A stretch of 64,000 bases of DNA from Streptomyces exfoliatus. Its GTDB lineage: Bacteria > Actinomycetota > Actinomycetes > Streptomycetales > Streptomycetaceae. Positions 1 through 7,916 of this stretch are shown one piece after another; position 1 is the stretch's first letter, and each line of letters opens with the position of its first letter. Made by a program: the position numbers and the translations under genes. A model generated the notes under the pieces. It worked only from the letters and a program-made list of their open reading frames with translations. It was not told where the DNA came from and did not search any database. The DNA lies in contig NZ_JNZP01000003.1 in NCBI RefSeq assembly GCF_000725545.1, positions 124,001 through 188,000 on the forward strand, written 5' to 3'.

Positions 1-138
1 AAGCAGCCGGATGGCGGTGCTGAAGCGTTCCGTCGGACGGGCTTCGTTCAGCTCGTCCTGCCTGCGGAGCCACATCGGCACCAAGTAGGCGGCCCAGGCC
101 CCGACGATGACTGCGTAGATGAGGCCGCTGCTGCTCAC
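1..138 (-). CDS. sepX: Divisome membrane protein SepX/GlpR (5' part only, gene runs off the left edge)
   Basis: Only the first 46 codons are present, from a GTG at 138 on the minus strand. They encode a short N-terminus, a single membrane segment (about residues 5-24, with a Gly/Ala/Trp-rich core) and then the start of a basic cytoplasmic stretch containing a VPMWLRRQDE motif. This N-terminal signature and the position just downstream of glp, moaC and mogA match the actinobacterial SepX/GlpR family, the membrane receptor for the gephyrin-like protein Glp and a component of the cell-division machinery. It is the last visible gene of the run coming from galU. The identification rests on 46 residues plus synteny. 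No strong ribosome-binding site is visible before the GTG. Confidence 0.75.
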   Translation of the reverse strand, partial: MSSSGLIYAVIVGAWAAYLVPMWLRRQDELNEARPTERFSTAIRLL

Positions 139-275
139 GGTTCACACGGTAGAGGGGTTCGCGTGACGGCATCGGCCAATTGGCCCGGTGTGTCGCACGA
201 TCTGGCTGATATCACTGAACTTTTTTGTGATTGTTCAGATCGTTTGCCTGACAACTACCGATTGAATTCGAACAT
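139..275 (-). promoter_or_regulatory. AT-rich upstream region of sepX
   Basis: These 137 bp between the acetyltransferase stop and sepX are clearly AT-richer than the rest of the window, which suggests a separate promoter for sepX. They contain the 12-bp palindrome GGCCAATTGGCC at 174-185. They also contain a looser inverted repeat, CTGAAC and GTTCAG on either side of an A/T-rich spacer, around 215-240. No -10/-35 pair is certain. Confidence 0.35.
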
Positions 276-887
276 CTATTTTATTCTGTTCTGGCGCCAG
301 CGGCGCAACAGTCCCTCCGGCACTTCCTCCGCCGTCAGCGCGAAGACCAGATGGTCCCGCCACGCGCCGTCGATGTGGAGATAGCGGGGGCGCATGCCCT
401 CCTCGCGGAAGCCGAGTTTCTCCACGACCCGGCGCGAAGGGCCGTTCTCCGGGCGGATGCAGACCTCCATGCGGTGCAGGCCCACCGAGCGGAAGCAGTG
501 GTCGACGGCGAGCGCGACCGCCGTCGGCATCACCCCGCGCCCGGCCACCTCGCTGTCCACCCAGTACCCCACGTGCCCGGAGCACATCGAACCCCAGGTG
601 ATGCCGGCCACCGTCAACTGGCCGACCAGCCGCCCCCGGTACTCGATCACGAACGGCAGCATCCGGCCCGCGTTCGCCTCCGACCGCAGATGGCGGACCA
701 TCTGACGGTACGTCGGCCGCTGCGCGACCGGGCCGCCGGGAGCCGGCGGCGGGACCGTCGCCTCCCAGGGCCGCAGCCACTCGCGGTTGCGCCGGTTCAC
801 CTCACGCCAGGCCGCGTGGTCGCGCATCCTTATCGGGCGGAGCACCACCTCGTCGTCCACGAGGACCACAGGCCAGGACGGGATCAC
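276..887 (-). CDS. GNAT family N-acetyltransferase, RimJ/RimL-like
   Basis: A 203-residue GNAT acetyltransferase that would transfer acetyl from acetyl-CoA to a protein N-terminus or small amine. The N-terminal LVDDEVVLRPIRMRDHAAW stretch and the C-terminal NGPSRRVVEKLGFREEG segment (acetyl-CoA pyrophosphate/adenine region) are typical of the RimJ/RimL subgroup. The GTG start at 887 overlaps the TGA of mogA (GTGA), so translation is coupled to the molybdenum cofactor genes. The family relation is secure; the substrate is unknown, and activity on ribosomal protein S5, as for RimJ, cannot be assumed. Its place between mogA and sepX is the usual Streptomyces arrangement. Confidence 0.85.
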   Translation of the reverse strand: MIPSWPVVLVDDEVVLRPIRMRDHAAWREVNRRNREWLRPWEATVPPPAPGGPVAQRPTYRQMVRHLRSEANAGRMLPFVIEYRGRLVGQLTVAGITWGSMCSGHVGYWVDSEVAGRGVMPTAVALAVDHCFRSVGLHRMEVCIRPENGPSRRVVEKLGFREEGMRPRYLHIDGAWRDHLVFALTAEEVPEGLLRRWRQNRIK

Positions 888-1444
888 GACGGTCTCGGAT
901 GGTCGCCGCCACGAATCTGGTCGACGGCGTGCCGGAGGATCGGTTCCAGGACGGTCAGGCCGTCACGCACCCCGCCGGACGACCCGGGCAGGTTCACGAT
1001 CAAAGTGCCGCCCGCGACCCCCGCGAGGCCGCGCGAGAGCGCCGACGTCGGCACCTTCTCCCGGCCGAACGCGCGGATCGCCTCCGGGATGCCCGGGATC
1101 TCCCGCTCCAGGACCCGCCGGGTCACCTCGGGCGTCTCGTCGGTGGGCGAGATGCCCGTACCGCCGGTGGTGACGATGACGTCGTACCCGGCGGCGACCC
1201 CGGCGCGCAGGGCCGCCTCGACGGGCGCCCCGTCCGGGACGACCTGCGGACCGTCCACGGCGAACCGCATCCGGGTGAGGCCCTCGGCGATCAGCGGGCC
1301 GCCCTTGTCCTCGTAGACCCCGGCGGAGGCCCGGTTGGAGGCGGTGACGACCAGCGCGCGGTAGGCCGCGGCCGGGACCTCCTCCGGTGCCCCGGCGGGC
1401 TCCTCGTGCTCGTGGGTCCCCGCCACCCGGCCCGCGCGCGTCAC
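884..1444 (-). CDS. mogA: MogA/MoaB-type molybdopterin adenylyltransferase
   Basis: A 186-residue protein that activates molybdopterin by adenylylation before molybdenum insertion. The MoCF-binding fold is visible from about residue 28 (ALVVTASNRASAG), with the signature VTTGGTGISPTDETPE (about residues 92-107) and a LPGSSGG loop near the C-terminus. The first 25 residues are a charged, probably disordered, extension. The GTG start at 1444 overlaps the moaC stop (GTGA), and its own stop overlaps the next GTG. A longer reading in the same frame continues into antisense of glp and was rejected. Confidence 0.9.
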   Translation of the reverse strand: MTRAGRVAGTHEHEEPAGAPEEVPAAAYRALVVTASNRASAGVYEDKGGPLIAEGLTRMRFAVDGPQVVPDGAPVEAALRAGVAAGYDVIVTTGGTGISPTDETPEVTRRVLEREIPGIPEAIRAFGREKVPTSALSRGLAGVAGGTLIVNLPGSSGGVRDGLTVLEPILRHAVDQIRGGDHPRPS

Positions 1445-1926
1445 GCCTCGGCCCTCGTCCAGTGGCCCGACTTGCCGCCCGTCTTCTCCTCCACCCGTAC
1501 GTCGGAGATGACCGCGCCCTTGTCGACCGCCTTGATCATGTCGACGACCGTCAGGGCGGCCACCGAGACCGCCGTCAGGGCCTCCATCTCGACGCCCGTG
1601 CGGTCCGTGGTCTTCACCGTGGCCAGGATCTCGACCGCGTCGTCCGTGACCGCCAGGTCCAGGGTCACGCCCGAGACGGCCAGCGGGTGGCACAGCGGGA
1701 TGAGGTCCGGGGTCTTCTTGGCACCCATGATCCCGGCGATCCGGGCGGTCGCGAGCGCGTCGCCCTTCGGGACGCCCTCCCCGCGCAGCAGCTCGATCAC
1801 GCGCGGCGAGACGAGCACCCGCCCGCTGGCACGGGCGGTGCGGGACGTGACGTCCTTCGCCGATACGTCGACCATGCGGGCCGCGCCCGCCTCGTCGATG
1901 TGGGTGAGACCTTGCTGCGTGCTCAT
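1441..1926 (-). CDS. moaC: Cyclic pyranopterin monophosphate synthase MoaC
   Basis: A 161-residue MoaC, which converts the MoaA product to cyclic pyranopterin monophosphate in Moco biosynthesis. Family hallmarks visible are GIMGAKKTPDLIPLCHPL, the GVEMEALTAVSVAALTVYDM-like helix (here TVVDM) and KSGHW at the C-terminus. The ATG at 1926 is preceded by GGGAG about 8 nt upstream and gives the usual family length. An ATG 12 codons further upstream lacks a ribosome-binding site. It overlaps mogA by 4 nt. MoaA is not in the window. Confidence 0.93.
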   Translation of the reverse strand: MSTQQGLTHIDEAGAARMVDVSAKDVTSRTARASGRVLVSPRVIELLRGEGVPKGDALATARIAGIMGAKKTPDLIPLCHPLAVSGVTLDLAVTDDAVEILATVKTTDRTGVEMEALTAVSVAALTVVDMIKAVDKGAVISDVRVEEKTGGKSGHWTRAEA

Positions 1927-1983
1927 GGCCGTGACACTCCCGGTCGCTGTGTGGGACGACACCGTACCCCCACCCTCGCCCCC

Positions 1984-3339
1984 TCAGCCGAGGAGGACCA
2001 CTTCCAGCTCGGTGCCCGGGTCCACCGTCTCCGTGTCCTCCGGGACCACGAGCAGGCAGTCCGCGTGCGCCAGGGCCGCGATCAGGTGGGAGCCCGCGCC
2101 GCCCACCGGGGTGACGGTGCCCGCCTCCGGGTCGTACGTCCCCCGGAGGAACTGGCGGCGCCCGGCGGGTGACGACAGCGCCTTGTCCGCGACGAGCTCC
2201 GCCCGCACCCGCGGCCGGTGCAGGTCCTCGACGCCCATGAGGGCGCGGATCGCGGGACGGACGAACAGCTCGAAGGAGACGTACGACGAGACCGGGTTGC
2301 CCGGCAGCGCCAGGAGCGGGATCTGCTCGGCGCCGATCGCGCCGAAGCCCTGCGGCTTGCCCGGCTGCATGGCCAGCTTGCGGAAGTCGACCTGCCCGTC
2401 GGCGGTCAGCGCCTCCTTCACCACGTCGTACGCGCCGACGCTCACCCCGCCCGTGGTCACGATCAGATCGGCCCGGATGAGCTGGTCCTCGATCGTCGCG
2501 CGCAGCGACTCCGCGTCGTCGGCGACGGCCCCCACCCGGTAGGCGAGGGCGCCCGCGTCCCGCGCCGCCGCGGCGAGCGCGAAGCTGTTGGAGTCGTGGA
2601 TCTGGCCCTCGCCCAGCGGCTCGCCGGGCTGGACCAGCTCGCTGCCGGTGGACATGACGACGACCCGGGGGCGGGGCCGGACCTTCACGGTGCCCCGGCC
2701 GATGGCCGCGAGCAGGCCGATCTGCGGCGGGCCCAGGACCGTGCCCGCCGCGAGGGCGAGCTCCCCTGCCCGTACGTCGCTGCCCGCCCTGCGGACATGG
2801 GCGCCGGCCTCGGCGGACCGGTGCACCCGGACCTCGCCGGCCGCGCCCTCGGGTGCGGCGCTGGCAGCGGTCATGCCGGTGGCCGCGCCCCCGCCCGTAC
2901 CGCCGTCGGTCCACTCGACGGGGACGACGGCCTCGGCGCCGGGCGGCAGCGGGGCGCCGGTCATGATGCGGGCGGCCTGGCCGGGGCCGACCTCGGGCAG
3001 GCCGTCCGCGCCCGCCGCGACGTCGCCGACCACGGTGAGGACGGCGGGGAACTCCTCGGTGGCACCGGAGACATCGGCGACCCGGACCGCGTACCCGTCC
3101 ATGGAGCTGTTGTCGAAGGGGGGCAGCGCGACCGGCACCGTCACGTCCTCGACGAGGACACAGCCCTGCGCGTCGAGGAGTTGCAGTTCGATGGGTTCGA
3201 GCGGGCCGACGGTCGCGAGGATGTCGGCCAGGTGCTCGTCCACCGACCACAGACCGCGGGCCGGGCCCGCGCAGGGGTCCGCACCCTGCTGGTGGTCGTG
3301 GTCGTCGTGGGACGGCGACGGTGCCGCGCTGCTGCTCAA
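1984..3339 (-). CDS. glp: Gephyrin-like molybdotransferase Glp (MoeA family)
   Basis: A 451-residue MoeA/gephyrin-E-domain protein. MoeA proteins insert molybdate into adenylylated molybdopterin. In Corynebacteriales the homologue Glp also binds the membrane receptor GlpR and acts in division. Visible signatures are PFDNSSMDGYA near the N-terminus, MSTGSELV, TTGGVSVGAYD and LPGNPVSS. The start is taken as the TTG at 3339, which has GAGGAG 9 nt upstream inside the end of galU. The upstream in-frame ATG would overlap galU by over 100 bp. About 15 Gly/Ala residues are inserted between residues 155 and 180. Its position with moaC, mogA and sepX supports both the Moco and division readings. Confidence 0.92.
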   Translation of the reverse strand: MSSSAAPSPSHDDHDHQQGADPCAGPARGLWSVDEHLADILATVGPLEPIELQLLDAQGCVLVEDVTVPVALPPFDNSSMDGYAVRVADVSGATEEFPAVLTVVGDVAAGADGLPEVGPGQAARIMTGAPLPPGAEAVVPVEWTDGGTGGGAATGMTAASAAPEGAAGEVRVHRSAEAGAHVRRAGSDVRAGELALAAGTVLGPPQIGLLAAIGRGTVKVRPRPRVVVMSTGSELVQPGEPLGEGQIHDSNSFALAAAARDAGALAYRVGAVADDAESLRATIEDQLIRADLIVTTGGVSVGAYDVVKEALTADGQVDFRKLAMQPGKPQGFGAIGAEQIPLLALPGNPVSSYVSFELFVRPAIRALMGVEDLHRPRVRAELVADKALSSPAGRRQFLRGTYDPEAGTVTPVGGAGSHLIAALAHADCLLVVPEDTETVDPGTELEVVLLG

Positions 3340-3343
3340 GGTC

Positions 3344-4255
3344 CTACATCTCCTCGCTGACGTATCTCCGGAGCCAGGCCCGGAAGTCCGGTCCCAGATC
3401 TTCACGTTCGCACGCGAGTCTGACAATGGCACGCAGATAGTCACCGCGGTCACCGGTGTCATAGCGGCGCCCCTTGAACACGACGCCGTGCACCGGGCCG
3501 CCGATCTTCTCGTCGGAGGCGAGCTTCTGCAGGGCGTCGGTCAGCTGGATCTCGCCGCCGCGGCCCGGCTCGGTCTCCCGCAGCATCCCGAAGACGGCCG
3601 GATCCAGGACGTAGCGGCCGATGATCGCGTAGTTGCTGGGCGCCTCGTCCGCGTCCGGCTTCTCGACCAGGTCCGTCACCTTCACGACGTCCGAGTCGAC
3701 GGTCGCCTCGACCGCGGCGCAGCCGTACAGGTGGATCTGCGAGGGCTCGACCTCCATGAGGGCGATCACGCTGCCGCCCTCCCGCTCCTGGACCTCCACC
3801 ATCCGGGAGAGCAGCGGGTCGCGGGGGTCGATCAGGTCGTCGCCGAGGAGGACCGCGAAGGGCTGGTCGCCGACGTGCGGGGCGGCGCAGAGCACGGCGT
3901 GGCCGAGGCCGCGCGGGGCGCCCTGGCGCACGTAGTGCATGGTGGCGAGGTCGCTGGACTCCTGGACCTTGGAGAGGCGCTCGGCGTCGCCCTTGCGGCT
4001 CAGGGCCTCCTCCAGCTCGTAGTTCCGGTCGAAGTGGTCCTCCAGGGGACGCTTGTTCCGTCCGGTGATCATCAGGACGTCGGAGAGGCCGGCCGCGACG
4101 GCCTCCTCGACGACGTACTGGATGGCCGGCTTGTCGACGACCGGCAGCATCTCCTTCGGCGTCGCCTTGGTCGCCGGGAGGAAGCGGGTGCCGAGGCCGG
4201 CGGCCGGGATGACAGCCTTGCTGATCCGGCCGAGCCTGGGGAGCGACTGATTCAT
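3344..4255 (-). CDS. galU: UTP--glucose-1-phosphate uridylyltransferase GalU
   Basis: A 303-residue nucleotidyltransferase making UDP-glucose. The N-terminus carries the nucleotide-binding signature AVIPAAGLGTRFLPATKATPKEM-like loop, followed by KPAIQYVVEEA, the LGDDLID metal/sugar site and a VEKP motif; the C-terminus is the usual helical tail. The ATG at 4255 has AAGGTG 6 nt upstream. A longer reading adds 20 residues without family support. It is the first gene of the minus-strand run, 4 nt before glp, and is divergent from the folate cyclo-ligase. UDP-glucose feeds wall polymers and glycans. Confidence 0.95.
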   Translation of the reverse strand: MNQSLPRLGRISKAVIPAAGLGTRFLPATKATPKEMLPVVDKPAIQYVVEEAVAAGLSDVLMITGRNKRPLEDHFDRNYELEEALSRKGDAERLSKVQESSDLATMHYVRQGAPRGLGHAVLCAAPHVGDQPFAVLLGDDLIDPRDPLLSRMVEVQEREGGSVIALMEVEPSQIHLYGCAAVEATVDSDVVKVTDLVEKPDADEAPSNYAIIGRYVLDPAVFGMLRETEPGRGGEIQLTDALQKLASDEKIGGPVHGVVFKGRRYDTGDRGDYLRAIVRLACEREDLGPDFRAWLRRYVSEEM

Positions 4256-4282
4256 GCGGTGCACCTTAGCCGTTCGGAATGA

Positions 4283-4317
4283 GAGGAAGATGTGGGTTCG
4301 GTTAACTTCCTCCACAT
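4283..4317. promoter_or_regulatory. Interleaved inverted repeats in the galU/cyclo-ligase divergent region
   Basis: Two short inverted repeats share this stretch. GAGGAAG at 4283-4289 pairs with CTTCCTC at 4306-4312, and ATGTGG at 4290-4295 pairs with CCACAT at 4312-4317. They lie between divergent genes, so a regulator site or a transcript hairpin is possible. No regulator is adjacent. Confidence 0.3.
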
Positions 4318-4359
4318 AAAGCCAGTTACAAGAGTTTTGTGAATGCAGACGAGGCCGTC

Positions 4360-4965
4360 ATGACACCTGAGATGTCCGAAAAGACCCTGCTGCGGGGCCG
4401 ACTTCTGGCCGCGCGCGCGACGCTGGACGCCCCTTCCCTGGCACACACGGCCGCGTCACTCGCCCGCCACGGACTGGAACTCGCCGAACTCGCCGGGGCG
4501 TCCACCGTCGCCGCCTACGTGTCGGTGGGCCGCGAGCCGGGCACGCGCGCGTTGCTCGACGCCCTCCACGCGCGCGGGGTACGGGTCCTGCTGCCCGTCC
4601 TGCTCCCCGACAACGACCTGGACTGGGCCGCGTACGAGGGCCCCGAGCGACTCGCGAAGGCGGGCCGCGGGCTCCTCGAACCCGTCGGGCCCAGGCTCGG
4701 TCCCGAGGCCGTGTGCTCCGCGGACGCCGTCCTGCTTCCGGGCCTCGCGGTCGACGGGCGCGGGATGCGGCTCGGGCGTGGCGGCGGCTCGTACGACCGG
4801 GTGCTCGCCCGGCTCACGCGCGCGGGCGCCGACCCGGCCCTCGTGGTGCTCCTCTACGCGGACGAGGTGGTCGCGCGGGTCCCGGAGGAACCGCACGACC
4901 ACCCCGTACACGCGGTGGTGACCCCCGAGGGGGTGGTCCGCTTCGCGGCGGGCCCTACGGCTTGA
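4360..4965 (+). CDS. 5-formyltetrahydrofolate cyclo-ligase
   Basis: A protein of about 201 residues that converts 5-formyl-THF to 5,10-methenyl-THF using ATP. The family signature is clear in the C-terminal half: LLPGLAVDGRGMRLGRGGGSYDRVL (the PGLAFD-like and glycine-rich loop). It also has the N-terminal K/R-rich helix and the usual Y-V-S-x-G-x-E-P motif (YVSVGREPGT). The ATG at 4360 has GAGG 5 nt upstream; GTG at 4339 and ATG at 4372 are alternatives. Its 3' end overlaps the convergent penicillin acylase gene by 11 bp. Confidence 0.9.
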   Translation: MTPEMSEKTLLRGRLLAARATLDAPSLAHTAASLARHGLELAELAGASTVAAYVSVGREPGTRALLDALHARGVRVLLPVLLPDNDLDWAAYEGPERLAKAGRGLLEPVGPRLGPEAVCSADAVLLPGLAVDGRGMRLGRGGGSYDRVLARLTRAGADPALVVLLYADEVVARVPEEPHDHPVHAVVTPEGVVRFAAGPTA

Positions 4966-7702
4966 GGACCAGCGTGTCCTTCGTCGCCGCGTCGACCGCC
5001 GCCTTGCCGTAGGCCCAGTCGAACAGGTCGCCCTTGGCCCAGGCGTCCGTCTGGTCGGTGTAGTTCGAGTGGAAGGCGTGACCGGAGGCCCCGGTCAGGT
5101 TGATCCACCGGGACTTGTCCCAGTCGCCGACGTTGACCACCATCCGCATCGACGGCACCCAGATCACCTCGTAGCCGCCGGCCGCGTTCCAGCCGGTGGC
5201 GTCGACGGCCGCCTCGCCGCCGCCCAGGTTCCACGGGCCGCGGTTGAGGAGCTGCCGCACTGCGCCGGGTCCCGCGGTGCCGAGGGTCTGGTTCTCGAGG
5301 GTCAGCTGGTGCAGCCGGCCCCAGCTCCAGGTGGAGACGTCCTTGCCGAGCTTGGCGGTCAGCTCCCAGCGTGCGTCCTTCATGGCGCGGGCGAGCAGCT
5401 GGTCACGGGTCTCGGTGGCCTGGTCGGTGCGGTTGCCCGGGGTGACCCACCACTCGTTCTTCTCCTGCTTGAGGAGCGGGCGGACCACCTCGTACCAGCG
5501 GTCGCCGCCGTCCGGCTGCGCCGAGTCGGGGTCGCGCTGGCCGCATTCCCGTACGAGCTTGTTCTGCTCGTCGACCGGGCCGGTGGCGTCGGCGGGACGG
5601 ACGTTGATGCAGTCGCCCTCGGCCCGCAGTTCCTTGGGCAGCTTGTCGCCGAAGGCGAGCTTGAGGACGTTGCGCCAGACCGCGTTGAAGTAGGCGGCTG
5701 CGGCCGAGTCGGGCTCCTGCGTGTAGTCCCAGCCTTCGAGGAGCTTCTGCGCCTCGCGGACGTACGGGTCGGAGATGTCGATCTTCAGCAGGAGCGGGTT
5801 GAGCAGGGTCGCGATCTCGCTGCGGTTGTCGGTCTGCATGGTGCGCATGTCGTCCGGCGAGATCTTGCCGCCGTCCTTGGTCTTCGACTCGATGAGGTCG
5901 TTGATCCGCTGGCTGCGCGAGCCGTAGCCCCAGTCCTTGGTGAGCAGGTCGGGGTAGGTCTTCTGGTCGATGACGGCCTGGTTGGCGGTGACGATGTAGC
6001 CGCGCTCCGGGTCGTACTCGTAGGGCAGCTGCTCGAAGGGGATGTAGCCCTTCCACTTGTACGTGGAGTCCCAGCCGGGCGCCGGGAGGGCGCCGTCGCC
6101 CTTGGTGCGCTGCGGGATCTTGCCGGGCGACTGGTAGCCGATGTGGCCCTCGGTGTCGGCGTAGATCAGGTTCTGGGACGGGACCTCGAAGTTCTTGGCC
6201 GCGGCCCGGAAGGTGGTGAAGTCCTTGGCGCGGTCGATCGCGAAGATCGCGTCCATCGACTTGCCCGGCTGGAGCGCGGTCCACTGGAGGGAGACGCCGT
6301 AGCCGGTGCCGCGGTCGGGGGCGGAGTTGCCGACGGGGGCCTGCTGGCCGACCTTCTCCAGTTCGGAGGAGCGGTCGGAGACGAGCGGGCCGCGCTCGGT
6401 GGAGCGGACGGTGATCGTCCGGTCGCTGCCGCCGGCGACCTTGATGGTCTCCTCGCGGACCGTGAAGGGCTTGACCTTGCCGTCGACGAGGTAGCCGTCC
6501 GGGCCGATCCTCTCCAGGTAGAGGTCGGTGACGTCGGCGCCGAGGTTGGTGAGGCCCCAGGCGATCTTGTCGTTGTGGCCGATGATCACACCGGGCATGC
6601 CGGAGAAGGTGTAGCCGGAGACGTCGTAGCGGCAGGTGGCCGAGACCGAGCGACAGTGCAGACCCATCTGGTACCAGAGGGACGGCAGCTGGGGCGCGAG
6701 GTGCGGGTCGTTGGCGAGCAGCGGCTTGCCCGAGGTCGTGTACTGACCCGAGACGACCCAGGAGTTCGAGCCGATGCCGTTGCCGTTGGGTCCGAGGAGG
6801 GCGGGGATGCCGTCCAGGACCTCGGAGAGCGCGCCGAGCTGGGACTCGATCCCCTGACCCGAACCGTCCGAGCCGCCGGGGCCGTTGCCCGGGGTCTCGC
6901 CGGTGGTCGCGCCGTCGGCCTCGCCGGCCTCGGCCTTCGGGTCGAACTTTCCGCTGTCCTCGTCGACCGCGCCCTTCGGGACGATCGGCTGGTGGAGCGC
7001 GTACGGGTACTCCGGGTACAGCTGCTTGATCTGGCTCGCGCTCAGCCGGCTCGTCATCAGCGAGCGGTCGATCTCGTCCTGCATGTTGCCGCGCAGGTCC
7101 CAGGCCATCGCCTTGAGCCAGGCCACCGAGTCGACCGGCGTCCACGGCTCGATCGCGTAGTCGTTGGTGAGGGCCAGGGCCGCGTACTCGACGGAGATGT
7201 CGGCCGGGGCCCGGTCCTTCAGATAGGCGTTGACGCCCTCCGCGTACGCCTGGAGGTACTTCTTCGTCTCGGCCGACAGGACCTTGTCGTACTCCTGCTG
7301 CGCGACCCGGCGCCAGCCGAGGGTGCGCAGGAAGGAGTCGGTCTCGACCTGGCCCTCGCCGAACATCTCGGAGAGCCGGCCCGCGGTCACGTGCCGCCGG
7401 ACGTCCATCTCGTAGAAGCGGTCCTGCGCCTGGACGTAGCCCTGGGCGCGGAAGAGGTCCGTCTCGTTGTCCGCGTAGATCTGCGGGACGCCGTTCGCGT
7501 CGCGCTTGACCTCGACCTCGCCGGACAGCCTGTCGAGCCGGATCTCGCCCGTGGTCTGCGGGAACGAGGCCCGGACGGTGCTCACACCCCAGAACCCGCC
7601 GAATCCGACGCCCGCGACCAGGGCGAGGACCAGGACGAGGAGGATCAGGCGGGCGCGCCGCCCTTTCTTCTTGGCGGGAGGCGCGGTCGTGTTGGAGGGC
7701 AT
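4955..7702 (-). CDS. Penicillin acylase family protein (Ntn hydrolase, membrane-anchored)
   Basis: A 915-residue Ntn-hydrolase of the penicillin G acylase/acyl-homoserine-lactone acylase family. It has a basic N-terminus and one membrane segment (about residues 18-40), so the bulk is outside the cell. The presumed autoproteolysis site is Gly311-Ser312, in GSNSW, where Ser312 would become the N-terminal nucleophile of the beta chain. Just before it is a disordered linker rich in Gly/Ser/Glu/Asp (about 250-285). The ATG at 7702 has AAGGA at good spacing. Substrate cannot be predicted: beta-lactams, acyl-homoserine lactones or acylated metabolites are all known for the family. It is divergent from the antiporter gene, with a 214-bp gap. 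Confidence 0.9.
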   Translation of the reverse strand: MPSNTTAPPAKKKGRRARLILLVLVLALVAGVGFGGFWGVSTVRASFPQTTGEIRLDRLSGEVEVKRDANGVPQIYADNETDLFRAQGYVQAQDRFYEMDVRRHVTAGRLSEMFGEGQVETDSFLRTLGWRRVAQQEYDKVLSAETKKYLQAYAEGVNAYLKDRAPADISVEYAALALTNDYAIEPWTPVDSVAWLKAMAWDLRGNMQDEIDRSLMTSRLSASQIKQLYPEYPYALHQPIVPKGAVDEDSGKFDPKAEAGEADGATTGETPGNGPGGSDGSGQGIESQLGALSEVLDGIPALLGPNGNGIGSNSWVVSGQYTTSGKPLLANDPHLAPQLPSLWYQMGLHCRSVSATCRYDVSGYTFSGMPGVIIGHNDKIAWGLTNLGADVTDLYLERIGPDGYLVDGKVKPFTVREETIKVAGGSDRTITVRSTERGPLVSDRSSELEKVGQQAPVGNSAPDRGTGYGVSLQWTALQPGKSMDAIFAIDRAKDFTTFRAAAKNFEVPSQNLIYADTEGHIGYQSPGKIPQRTKGDGALPAPGWDSTYKWKGYIPFEQLPYEYDPERGYIVTANQAVIDQKTYPDLLTKDWGYGSRSQRINDLIESKTKDGGKISPDDMRTMQTDNRSEIATLLNPLLLKIDISDPYVREAQKLLEGWDYTQEPDSAAAAYFNAVWRNVLKLAFGDKLPKELRAEGDCINVRPADATGPVDEQNKLVRECGQRDPDSAQPDGGDRWYEVVRPLLKQEKNEWWVTPGNRTDQATETRDQLLARAMKDARWELTAKLGKDVSTWSWGRLHQLTLENQTLGTAGPGAVRQLLNRGPWNLGGGEAAVDATGWNAAGGYEVIWVPSMRMVVNVGDWDKSRWINLTGASGHAFHSNYTDQTDAWAKGDLFDWAYGKAAVDAATKDTLVLKP

Positions 7703-7916
7703 CGCTGTCCTTCGAGGGGCAGGGTGGTCCTGGAGTACGGGAGCAACCTTAGGCGCAGCGTCCGGACGGCCCGGACGCGGTGTCGGGAAGAGAACCGTAC
7801 TGGCGAGCGAAGAACCCTGCGGAAGGCGTCAAGAAAACGTTAAAGATTAGGTAAGGTAACGAAGTGTCGGCCGCTGGAGGAACGATCCAGCTGCTTGTGA
7901 GGGGAAGGAACGGCCA

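Noticed and set aside
884..3250. Reading mogA as the end of a 788-residue protein
   Set aside because: The upstream 600 codons are an alternative frame of moaC and glp; mogA starts at the GTG overlapping the moaC stop.
5069..7843. A 924-codon open frame on the plus strand opposite the penicillin acylase gene
   Set aside because: It is an antisense frame kept open by high GC; its translation is Val/Gly/Arg/Asp-rich without motifs, while the minus frame has a complete Ntn-hydrolase.
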